From Fusobacterium necrophorum subsp. necrophorum (GTDB taxonomy: Bacteria > Fusobacteriota > Fusobacteriia > Fusobacteriales > Fusobacteriaceae): DNA of 64,000 nucleotides. The DNA lies in the NCBI RefSeq assembly GCF_004006635.1, contig NZ_CP034842.1, positions 1,240,001 to 1,304,000 of the forward strand, read 5' to 3'. The notes below the pieces were generated by a model. It was not told where the DNA came from, did not search any database, and saw nothing but the letters and a program-made list of their open reading frames with translations. Shown piece after piece: positions 34,514 to 43,800 of this stretch. The translations under genes were made by a program, and so were the position numbers. How positions within the stretch are numbered: position 1 is the first letter of the stretch; every line of letters begins with the position of its first letter.

Positions 34514-34609
34514 TAGTTCTTTGTCAAATGTCGTTGATGAAGAGTAGAACATGAAATTTTCAAGAGGATTTTAGGGATTTCGGAAACGAAATCTTTAAAA
34601 TCCTTTTTT
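34514..34609 (+). repeat. Interspersed gene-end/terminator repeat serving as the etfA terminator
   Basis: TTCTTTGTCAAATG..GTTGATGAAGAGTAGAA (34,516 on) repeats the motif at 422-500, and the hairpin GGATTTTAGGGATTTC/GAAATCTTTAAAATCC (34,566-34,603) is nearly identical to that at 517-554, ending in six T (34,604-34,609). Confidence 0.75.
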
Positions 34610-34738
34610 CTATTCTTTAGGAAATTATAAATGGAAAGAAGGAGTAAAATGTTTAAAAAAAAATGTAGAGTTGAAGAAGGAAAAAGATGAAAAAAAAGAA
34701 AAAATATTTTTTTGCACGCGAAAAAACCTAATGAAATA

Positions 34739-35953
34739 TTAGGTTTTGGAAAGATATGAGATGTGAATTTTTCTTCCATACCAGCGTACCGTGATGTAAA
34801 GTTCTTTTTTCCTCATGGGGATATGGCAATTTGGGCATAGGAAAGGATGTATTTGAAAATTTTCTAGCATGGAGTTGACATAAAAGGAAAAAGGATTCTT
34901 CTTTTTCTTTTTTTGTAAGAATGCCATATGTATTTTTAAAGTATCTGATTTTCTACGCGCATAAAAACCAAAACGAGAAATCATTTTAAAATGTTTTGGG
35001 GGAAGATGAATCAATACTTGTTGAATAAATTTTTCTCGAGACATGGTGATATATGTTTTTTTTTTGTGATTTGCCAAATCATGAAAAAAGAAAGTTACTT
35101 CTTTTTCTGTAACATTCACGATTTTGTAATCAGCGATCGGAGCACGCGCAAGATATCTACCTAGATATTTCAAGAGTCCTTCCGCAGAATTGACTTCTTG
35201 TCTTCCCACCGAGAAAAAAAGTCGTGCATTTTCTTTGTAGAGTTTATTGGCTACTTGTTTTGCTTTTTCTTTCCAGATGGGATCTTGATAATTTCCGGAT
35301 TGAATGAGTTGTAAGACGATAAATTTCCATTGATTCGCAATGACATCTACATGAAAATAGTCTAATTTTTTCCATACAAAACGTTTATTAAATCCTCCCA
35401 AAGAAATGAGTGCATGCACATGAGGATTCCATTTTAAGTCTCTGCCAAAGGTATGAATTACAGTTATGAGTCCATAGTGTACAATATCAGATTCTGTAAA
35501 ATAGTTTTTGGAATATTTCCCAATTTTCTTTTTTCTTTTTCGTTTTTTATGAGTATTCTGAAACTGATAATCAAAGATTTGTTTGATTCCTAAAGTAAGT
35601 TTGTGTAGTAAAGAACGATCTAAGCAAAAAAAAGGTCTACATTCCTTAGGAATTGTGAAGAGTAGATGTCTATGAGGAACATTTAGAAGTTCATTTGTTA
35701 TTTTTTGTGCCCAGACTTTAGAATATTTATATCCACAGGTAGGACAAAGTCTAGTTTTACAAGTAATTGGGAATTTATGAGTAAGCCCACATTGAGGACA
35801 AGCAAAAGAGACGAAAGCTTTTTGATAATCAGCACAAAGTAAAAAAGCATTGAAAGATTTTATGAGGTGGAGAAAATGCGCAGGAGAAAAAAAAGGTTGG
35901 ATATTTTGTAAAATATGTGGTAAATTAGAGGTAAGGAATAGGTCTTTTAACAT
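34739..35953 (-). CDS. IS91-family transposase, array copy 1
   Basis: The 404-aa rolling-circle transposase has an N-terminal zinc module (CPQCG 52-56, Cys65, CPTCG 70-74), the HUH motif in NPHVHAL (His178, His180), the two-tyrosine motif YLGRY (Tyr263, Tyr267) followed by LARAPIADYKIV, and a second C-terminal Cys pair (CPNC, 373-376). This is the Y2-HUH enzyme that nicks at one end, displaces a strand and ligates at a target. The stop codon lies inside the unit's end hairpin. Start after GAAGGCGATCCT. The gene points towards etfA, so read-through transcription would run antisense to the etf operon. Confidence 0.95.
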   Translation of the reverse strand: MLKDLFLTSNLPHILQNIQPFFSPAHFLHLIKSFNAFLLCADYQKAFVSFACPQCGLTHKFPITCKTRLCPTCGYKYSKVWAQKITNELLNVPHRHLLFTIPKECRPFFCLDRSLLHKLTLGIKQIFDYQFQNTHKKRKRKKKIGKYSKNYFTESDIVHYGLITVIHTFGRDLKWNPHVHALISLGGFNKRFVWKKLDYFHVDVIANQWKFIVLQLIQSGNYQDPIWKEKAKQVANKLYKENARLFFSVGRQEVNSAEGLLKYLGRYLARAPIADYKIVNVTEKEVTFFFHDLANHKKKTYITMSREKFIQQVLIHLPPKHFKMISRFGFYARRKSDTLKIHMAFLQKKKKKNPFSFYVNSMLENFQIHPFLCPNCHIPMRKKELYITVRWYGRKIHISYLSKT

Positions 35954-36180
35954 AGGATCGCCTTCTTTCTGTAAATTTAGGTGTGGTAACTTTATTTTAC
36001 AGAAAAAATCAGCCGATTGGAAGAGATTTTTTAAATCTCCAATCGGCTTTTTTTATTCTTTAGGAAATTATAAATGGAAAGAAGGAGTAAAATGTTTAAA
36101 AAAAATGTAGAGTTGAAGAAGGAAAAAGATGAAAAAAAAGAAAAAATATTTTTTTGCACGCGAAAAAACCTAATGAAATA

Positions 36181-37395
36181 TTAGGTTTTGGAAAGATATG
36201 AGATGTGAATTTTTCTTCCATACCAGCGTACCGTGATGTAAAGTTCTTTTTTCCTCATGGGGATATGGCAATTTGGGCATAGGAAAGGATGTATTTGAAA
36301 ATTTTCTAGCATGGAGTTGACATAAAAGGAAAAAGGATTCTTCTTTTTCTTTTTTTGTAAGAATGCCATATGTATTTTTAAAGTATCTGATTTTCTACGC
36401 GCATAAAAACCAAAACGAGAAATCATTTTAAAATGTTTTGGGGGAAGATGAATCAATACTTGTTGAATAAATTTTTCTCGAGACATGGTGATATATGTTT
36501 TTTTTTTGTGATTTGCCAAATCATGAAAAAAGAAAGTTACTTCTTTTTCTGTAACATTCACGATTTTGTAATCAGCGATCGGAGCACGCGCAAGATATCT
36601 ACCTAGATATTTCAAGAGTCCTTCCGCAGAATTGACTTCTTGTCTTCCCACCGAGAAAAAAAGTCGTGCATTTTCTTTGTAGAGTTTATTGGCTACTTGT
36701 TTTGCTTTTTCTTTCCAGATGGGATCTTGATAATTTCCGGATTGAATGAGTTGTAAGACGATAAATTTCCATTGATTCGCAATGACATCTACATGAAAAT
36801 AGTCTAATTTTTTCCATACAAAACGTTTATTAAATCCTCCCAAAGAAATGAGTGCATGCACATGAGGATTCCATTTTAAGTCTCTGCCAAAGGTATGAAT
36901 TACAGTTATGAGTCCATAGTGTACAATATCAGATTCTGTAAAATAGTTTTTGGAATATTTCCCAATTTTCTTTTTTCTTTTTCGTTTTTTATGAGTATTC
37001 TGAAACTGATAATCAAAGATTTGTTTGATTCCTAAAGTAAGTTTGTGTAGTAAAGAACGATCTAAGCAAAAAAAAGGTCTACATTCCTTAGGAATTGTGA
37101 AGAGTAGATGTCTATGAGGAACATTTAGAAGTTCATTTGTTATTTTTTGTGCCCAGACTTTAGAATATTTATATCCACAGGTAGGACAAAGTCTAGTTTT
37201 ACAAGTAATTGGGAATTTATGAGTAAGCCCACATTGAGGACAAGCAAAAGAGACGAAAGCTTTTTGATAATCAGCACAAAGTAAAAAAGCATTGAAAGAT
37301 TTTATGAGGTGGAGAAAATGCGCAGGAGAAAAAAAAGGTTGGATATTTTGTAAAATATGTGGTAAATTAGAGGTAAGGAATAGGTCTTTTAACAT
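36181..37395 (-). CDS. IS91-family transposase, array copy 2
   Basis: Identical in all 404 residues to copy 1. It lies wholly inside the array: its upstream hairpin end is joined to the oriIS-type end of copy 3 and its own oriIS-type end to the hairpin end of copy 1. Transcription from a promoter in the hairpin end could run through successive copies because no other terminator separates them, apart from the T-tailed hairpin itself. Confidence 0.95.
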   Translation of the reverse strand: MLKDLFLTSNLPHILQNIQPFFSPAHFLHLIKSFNAFLLCADYQKAFVSFACPQCGLTHKFPITCKTRLCPTCGYKYSKVWAQKITNELLNVPHRHLLFTIPKECRPFFCLDRSLLHKLTLGIKQIFDYQFQNTHKKRKRKKKIGKYSKNYFTESDIVHYGLITVIHTFGRDLKWNPHVHALISLGGFNKRFVWKKLDYFHVDVIANQWKFIVLQLIQSGNYQDPIWKEKAKQVANKLYKENARLFFSVGRQEVNSAEGLLKYLGRYLARAPIADYKIVNVTEKEVTFFFHDLANHKKKTYITMSREKFIQQVLIHLPPKHFKMISRFGFYARRKSDTLKIHMAFLQKKKKKNPFSFYVNSMLENFQIHPFLCPNCHIPMRKKELYITVRWYGRKIHISYLSKT

Positions 37396-37622
37396 AGGAT
37401 CGCCTTCTTTCTGTAAATTTAGGTGTGGTAACTTTATTTTACAGAAAAAATCAGCCGATTGGAAGAGATTTTTTAAATCTCCAATCGGCTTTTTTTATTC
37501 TTTAGGAAATTATAAATGGAAAGAAGGAGTAAAATGTTTAAAAAAAATGTAGAGTTGAAGAAGGAAAAAGATGAAAAAAAAGAAAAAATATTTTTTTGCA
37601 CGCGAAAAAACCTAATGAAATA

Positions 37623-38837
37623 TTAGGTTTTGGAAAGATATGAGATGTGAATTTTTCTTCCATACCAGCGTACCGTGATGTAAAGTTCTTTTTTCCTCAT
37701 GGGGATATGGCAATTTGGGCATAGGAAAGGATGTATTTGAAAATTTTCTAGCATGGAGTTGACATAAAAGGAAAAAGGATTCTTCTTTTTCTTTTTTTGT
37801 AAGAATGCCATATGTATTTTTAAAGTATCTGATTTTCTACGCGCATAAAAACCAAAACGAGAAATCATTTTAAAATGTTTTGGGGGAAGATGAATCAATA
37901 CTTGTTGAATAAATTTTTCTCGAGACATGGTGATATATGTTTTTTTTTTGTGATTTGCCAAATCATGAAAAAAGAAAGTTACTTCTTTTTCTGTAACATT
38001 CACGATTTTGTAATCAGCGATCGGAGCACGCGCAAGATATCTACCTAGATATTTCAAGAGTCCTTCCGCAGAATTGACTTCTTGTCTTCCCACCGAGAAA
38101 AAAAGTCGTGCATTTTCTTTGTAGAGTTTATTGGCTACTTGTTTTGCTTTTTCTTTCCAGATGGGATCTTGATAATTTCCGGATTGAATGAGTTGTAAGA
38201 CGATAAATTTCCATTGATTCGCAATGACATCTACATGAAAATAGTCTAATTTTTTCCATACAAAACGTTTATTAAATCCTCCCAAAGAAATGAGTGCATG
38301 CACATGAGGATTCCATTTTAAGTCTCTGCCAAAGGTATGAATTACAGTTATGAGTCCATAGTGTACAATATCAGATTCTGTAAAATAGTTTTTGGAATAT
38401 TTCCCAATTTTCTTTTTTCTTTTTCGTTTTTTATGAGTATTCTGAAACTGATAATCAAAGATTTGTTTGATTCCTAAAGTAAGTTTGTGTAGTAAAGAAC
38501 GATCTAAGCAAAAAAAAGGTCTACATTCCTTAGGAATTGTGAAGAGTAGATGTCTATGAGGAACATTTAGAAGTTCATTTGTTATTTTTTGTGCCCAGAC
38601 TTTAGAATATTTATATCCACAGGTAGGACAAAGTCTAGTTTTACAAGTAATTGGGAATTTATGAGTAAGCCCACATTGAGGACAAGCAAAAGAGACGAAA
38701 GCTTTTTGATAATCAGCACAAAGTAAAAAAGCATTGAAAGATTTTATGAGGTGGAGAAAATGCGCAGGAGAAAAAAAAGGTTGGATATTTTGTAAAATAT
38801 GTGGTAAATTAGAGGTAAGGAATAGGTCTTTTAACAT
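37623..38837 (-). CDS. IS91-family transposase, array copy 3
   Basis: Same 404-aa protein, no substitution seen against copies 1, 2 and 4. Shares the 8-A run at the downstream side with copies 2 and 4 (copy 1 has nine). Internal copy with no unique flank. Confidence 0.95.
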   Translation of the reverse strand: MLKDLFLTSNLPHILQNIQPFFSPAHFLHLIKSFNAFLLCADYQKAFVSFACPQCGLTHKFPITCKTRLCPTCGYKYSKVWAQKITNELLNVPHRHLLFTIPKECRPFFCLDRSLLHKLTLGIKQIFDYQFQNTHKKRKRKKKIGKYSKNYFTESDIVHYGLITVIHTFGRDLKWNPHVHALISLGGFNKRFVWKKLDYFHVDVIANQWKFIVLQLIQSGNYQDPIWKEKAKQVANKLYKENARLFFSVGRQEVNSAEGLLKYLGRYLARAPIADYKIVNVTEKEVTFFFHDLANHKKKTYITMSREKFIQQVLIHLPPKHFKMISRFGFYARRKSDTLKIHMAFLQKKKKKNPFSFYVNSMLENFQIHPFLCPNCHIPMRKKELYITVRWYGRKIHISYLSKT

Positions 38838-39064
38838 AGGATCGCCTTCTTTCTGTAAATTTAGGTGTGGTAACTTTATTTTACAGAAAAAATCAGCCGA
38901 TTGGAAGAGATTTTTTAAATCTCCAATCGGCTTTTTTTATTCTTTAGGAAATTATAAATGGAAAGAAGGAGTAAAATGTTTAAAAAAAATGTAGAGTTGA
39001 AGAAGGAAAAAGATGAAAAAAAAGAAAAAATATTTTTTTGCACGCGAAAAAACCTAATGAAATA

Positions 39065-40279
39065 TTAGGTTTTGGAAAGATATGAGATGTGAATTTTTCT
39101 TCCATACCAGCGTACCGTGATGTAAAGTTCTTTTTTCCTCATGGGGATATGGCAATTTGGGCATAGGAAAGGATGTATTTGAAAATTTTCTAGCATGGAG
39201 TTGACATAAAAGGAAAAAGGATTCTTCTTTTTCTTTTTTTGTAAGAATGCCATATGTATTTTTAAAGTATCTGATTTTCTACGCGCATAAAAACCAAAAC
39301 GAGAAATCATTTTAAAATGTTTTGGGGGAAGATGAATCAATACTTGTTGAATAAATTTTTCTCGAGACATGGTGATATATGTTTTTTTTTTGTGATTTGC
39401 CAAATCATGAAAAAAGAAAGTTACTTCTTTTTCTGTAACATTCACGATTTTGTAATCAGCGATCGGAGCACGCGCAAGATATCTACCTAGATATTTCAAG
39501 AGTCCTTCCGCAGAATTGACTTCTTGTCTTCCCACCGAGAAAAAAAGTCGTGCATTTTCTTTGTAGAGTTTATTGGCTACTTGTTTTGCTTTTTCTTTCC
39601 AGATGGGATCTTGATAATTTCCGGATTGAATGAGTTGTAAGACGATAAATTTCCATTGATTCGCAATGACATCTACATGAAAATAGTCTAATTTTTTCCA
39701 TACAAAACGTTTATTAAATCCTCCCAAAGAAATGAGTGCATGCACATGAGGATTCCATTTTAAGTCTCTGCCAAAGGTATGAATTACAGTTATGAGTCCA
39801 TAGTGTACAATATCAGATTCTGTAAAATAGTTTTTGGAATATTTCCCAATTTTCTTTTTTCTTTTTCGTTTTTTATGAGTATTCTGAAACTGATAATCAA
39901 AGATTTGTTTGATTCCTAAAGTAAGTTTGTGTAGTAAAGAACGATCTAAGCAAAAAAAAGGTCTACATTCCTTAGGAATTGTGAAGAGTAGATGTCTATG
40001 AGGAACATTTAGAAGTTCATTTGTTATTTTTTGTGCCCAGACTTTAGAATATTTATATCCACAGGTAGGACAAAGTCTAGTTTTACAAGTAATTGGGAAT
40101 TTATGAGTAAGCCCACATTGAGGACAAGCAAAAGAGACGAAAGCTTTTTGATAATCAGCACAAAGTAAAAAAGCATTGAAAGATTTTATGAGGTGGAGAA
40201 AATGCGCAGGAGAAAAAAAAGGTTGGATATTTTGTAAAATATGTGGTAAATTAGAGGTAAGGAATAGGTCTTTTAACAT
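39065..40279 (-). CDS. IS91-family transposase, array copy 4
   Basis: Same 404-aa protein. This copy holds the array's outer hairpin end (40,338-40,380), which abuts ATGTTAAAAC. The decayed solitary relative ends against ATGTCAAAAT, so both insertions share an ATGTYAAAA flank on this side. It is the nearest copy to the haemagglutinin gene, which starts about 430 bases away on the other strand. Confidence 0.95.
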   Translation of the reverse strand: MLKDLFLTSNLPHILQNIQPFFSPAHFLHLIKSFNAFLLCADYQKAFVSFACPQCGLTHKFPITCKTRLCPTCGYKYSKVWAQKITNELLNVPHRHLLFTIPKECRPFFCLDRSLLHKLTLGIKQIFDYQFQNTHKKRKRKKKIGKYSKNYFTESDIVHYGLITVIHTFGRDLKWNPHVHALISLGGFNKRFVWKKLDYFHVDVIANQWKFIVLQLIQSGNYQDPIWKEKAKQVANKLYKENARLFFSVGRQEVNSAEGLLKYLGRYLARAPIADYKIVNVTEKEVTFFFHDLANHKKKTYITMSREKFIQQVLIHLPPKHFKMISRFGFYARRKSDTLKIHMAFLQKKKKKNPFSFYVNSMLENFQIHPFLCPNCHIPMRKKELYITVRWYGRKIHISYLSKT

Positions 40280-40382
40280 AGGATCGCCTTCTTTCTGTAA
40301 ATTTAGGTGTGGTAACTTTATTTTACAGAAAAAATCAGCCGATTGGAAGAGATTTTTTAAATCTCCAATCGGCTTTTTTTAT

Positions 40383-40811
40383 GTTAAAACATAAAATCGG
40401 TTTTTCTTTTTGAGCAGCACAAAAAAGAATGCGAACATTCCAAATATATGCTTATGAAATTAAAAAAATTGTTTAAAAATTTGGGTTGATTTGCGCAATC
40501 CCTCGGATAATTAAAATTCTCTGTCGAAAATGAGAAAATCTACGGAAGTCAAATGCAACTCGTTTAAAGAATCAAAGAGATTTAAAAATTTTCCTTGCTA
40601 TCAAAGAAAAAATAGAATATACTGATAAAAAGATATAATATGTGTATGCGATTTCATAGATGAATTGTAAAAAAAGAGATGGCTATATATTTTTTTAGTC
40701 TATCTTTTTCTGTGTTTTTTTCTGCTAAAAAAAGAAGAAGAAACGAATAGATTGACTTTCAAAGAACGGATTAGCTCTGTTAGAATAAGATTTTTACGAA
40801 GGGAGAGAGAA
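40383..40811 (+). promoter_or_regulatory. Leader region of the haemagglutinin gene
   Basis: This 429-bp non-coding stretch probably holds the promoter; a TATAAT at 40,634-40,639 is the best -10, with no good -35. No TpsB/CdiB gene or fragment is visible here. The upstream-extended frame from ATG 40,752 adds 20 basic residues without a ribosome site and is not used. Confidence 0.4.
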
Positions 40812-43800
40812 ATGAAAATGAGAAATCGATTTTTAAAAAAAGCTATAGCGATACTATTCTTAATCTTTCATATGACTGAACTATTTGCAAGCAATCTAAT
40901 TGTAGACCCAAATGCAAACCACAATACAAAACTTGATAAATCTAATACAGGAGTGCCAATAGTAAATGTATCCACTCCTAATCATCGTGGAATAAGTGTA
41001 AATGAATTCTTGGAATATAACATAGGCAAAGAAGGGCAGGTTTTAAATAATGCGGATAATGTTGGAAGATCTCATCTCGCAGGTCTCATTCATGCCAATC
41101 CTAACTTAGCACCTAATCAAGCAGCTAATTTAATTGTCCTACAAGTGAATGGTTCCAATCGTTCTCAAATAGAAGGATATTTAGAAGCGCTAAGTAGAGA
41201 GAAAGTAGATGTCATTCTAAGTAATGAAAATGGGCTATATATCAACAATGGTGGAACTATCAATATTAAAAACTTCACTACTACTACAGGGAAAGTTAGT
41301 CTAAAAGATGGAGATATTGTTGGAATCGATGTGGAAACAGGAAGGATTGCGATAGGTCCTAAAGGTTTGGATGTTAGCAATGCCAATTATGTAGAATTCC
41401 TTTCTAAAACTTTAGAACTTGCTGGGAATTTAGTTGCCAATGCAGAGGTAAAAGTTATTACAGGTTCGAATAAGATTGATAAAGATGGGAATATAGAGAA
41501 GAGGGCATCAAGCACTCCTGTAGGGGTGGCAATCGATGCTTCTCAACTTGGAGGGATGTATGCAGGTCAAATCAAAATAATAAGCACAGAGAAAGGAGCC
41601 GGAGTCAATTCGGATGCTTTTATTGTGTCTAAAAATAAGAGATTAGAAATCACGGCGGATGGAAAAATAAAGGTAAATAAGGTACAAGGGAAAGGAATCG
41701 AGATTCAAGGAAAAGACTATGAACAAACAGGACTTGCGCAATCTGACTTGGATATTAACATAAAGGCTGATAGTATAAAGCTTAGTGGATTTGGAACTCA
41801 AGCAAACAAACAAATCAATCTAAATGGAACCGTTGAAAATAGTGCAACCATATATACAAAAAAAGGAATAAAAACAAAAGCTCTCGTAAACACTGGAGTA
41901 ATACAAGCGACAAATAACATTGAAGTGGAAGGAAATGTAACAAATAATGGAGAAATTCTAACAAATAAAAACCTTACAGCTAAAGATACCATTTCCACAA
42001 AGAAATTAATAGCCAAAGAAGGAATCTCTGTTAATACATTAGAAAATGCAGGAATCATAGCGACAGATAACAAATTAGATGTAAAAGGAAATTTAATAAA
42101 TCGTGGAGAAGTACAAGCTATGGATACTATCTTAGTATCAGGAAATGTGAATAATACAGGTGAGATAGTAACAAATCATTCTTTTACAGCAAAAGATACT
42201 ATTTCAACTAAAAAACTAATAGCGAAAGATAGGATTACTACTGATAAATTGGAAAATTCAGGAGATATAGCAACCAATAAAGATTTAAAGGTAAGGTCTA
42301 ATTTAGTAAATAGTGGAAGAATAGAAGTTTCTGCTAATATTTTCGTGAAGACAGATCTAGAAAACAAAGGGAATATCATAACAGGCGAAAACTTAAATGC
42401 AAAGACTTTAACAAATCGTGGAGGGATTCAAGCCGTTGGGAAAATATCCGTAACTCAAAATGCAAAGAATACAGGAAAGATAGTAACGAATAATACCTTT
42501 ACAGCCAAAGATACCGTTACTACAAAAAAATTAATAGCCAAAGAAGGAATTTCAGTCGATACATTGGAAAGCGCTGGAATCGTGGCAACAGATAACAAAG
42601 TAGATATAAAAGGAAATGTAATAAATAGTGGGATAATCCAAGCTGCTGATAGAATCACTGTAAAAAAGAATGTAGATAACCGTGGAGAAATAGTAACCAA
42701 TGGCTCATTTACGGCAAAAGATGTCAAAACAACAAATAAAATAATGTCAAAAGATGATATTACTATAGCTAAGCTAGAAAATTCCGGGACAGTAATATCC
42801 AACAAGAAATTAAACATAGATGGAAGTTTAACGAATAGCGGAGAAATTCAAACATTAGAGAATATTGTAGTAAAAGAGAATGCTCTAAATACAGGAGAAA
42901 TTCTAAGCAATGGCTCTTTTACATCAAAAGAGGTAAAAAATGAAAAAACAATCAGTGTAAGCAAAGATATTCATATAGGTAAATTAGGAAATACAGGAAA
43001 TGTTGCAACAGCTAAAAATTTAAATGTCAATGGAAAATTAACAAACTCTGGGAATATCCAGGCCGTTGAAAATATTTCAGTGATAGATAATGTTTTAAAT
43101 AAAGGAACGATCTTAACCAATGGCTCTTTTACATCAAAAGATATTAAAAACGAAAAAAAAGTAAGCGCAAATAAAGATATTACAGTCTCTAAATTGGAAA
43201 ATACAGGGAATATGGTAACAAATAGTAAAGTAACTGTGAATGGGACTTTCATGAATGATGGCGAAGTGAAAGCAATGGATCATATAGCGGTGACTGGAAA
43301 TACTACAAATAATGGGAGTATTGTAACAAATAAAAATTTTACTACGAAGAATTTAACGAATCATCAAAAAATAATTGTTAAAGAAAAAATGGATACAAAG
43401 AATGTAACAAATACCGGAACAATCGCTTCAGGCGATACATTTACTGTGATTGGAAATCTTGAAAACACAAATAGGATAGAAAGTGTAAATCTTGATGTCA
43501 CAGGAAAGAAACTAACAAATAGTGGAAGTATGAAAGCGGATAATATTTCTACAAAAGTAACGGATATAAGAAATGATGGAAAAATAGTATCATGGAATAA
43601 TATTACTTTTTCTAATGCACAAAATATAACAAACACGAATGAAATAACAGCACTGAAAGATATTGTAGCCAATCATACCAATCTTGTAAATAGTGGGAAT
43701 ATTGCTTCGAATGGAAAAGTATTGCTAAATCATTCCAGCATTACGAATACGAAAAAAATAGCTTCTAATATCATCGAAATGCAAGAGAATAGAAAATATG

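Larger units (their letters stand above)
34611..40382 (-). mobile_element. Four head-to-tail copies of an IS91-family element
   Basis: The period is 1,442 bp: unit starts at 34,611, 36,054, 37,496 and 38,938 (the first unit is 1,443 because one A run has nine instead of eight A). Each unit has the same intact transposase on the minus strand, a small hairpin overlapping the transposase stop (AAAACCTAAT/ATTAGGTTTT, first copy 34,723-34,747) and a terminal hairpin upstream of the transposase (GCCGATTGG/CCAATCGGC then T7, last copy 40,338-40,380). Units are joined directly, without spacer or target duplication. In IS91 terms the stop-side end is the oriIS candidate and the hairpin/T-run end the terIS candidate. 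By eye the units are otherwise identical, implying very recent amplification. Confidence 0.92.

Noticed and set aside
35850-36110. 86-codon plus-strand frame repeated opposite each IS91 transposase start
   Set aside because: It lies antisense to the transposase N-terminus and is repeated only because the element is repeated; no independent coding evidence.
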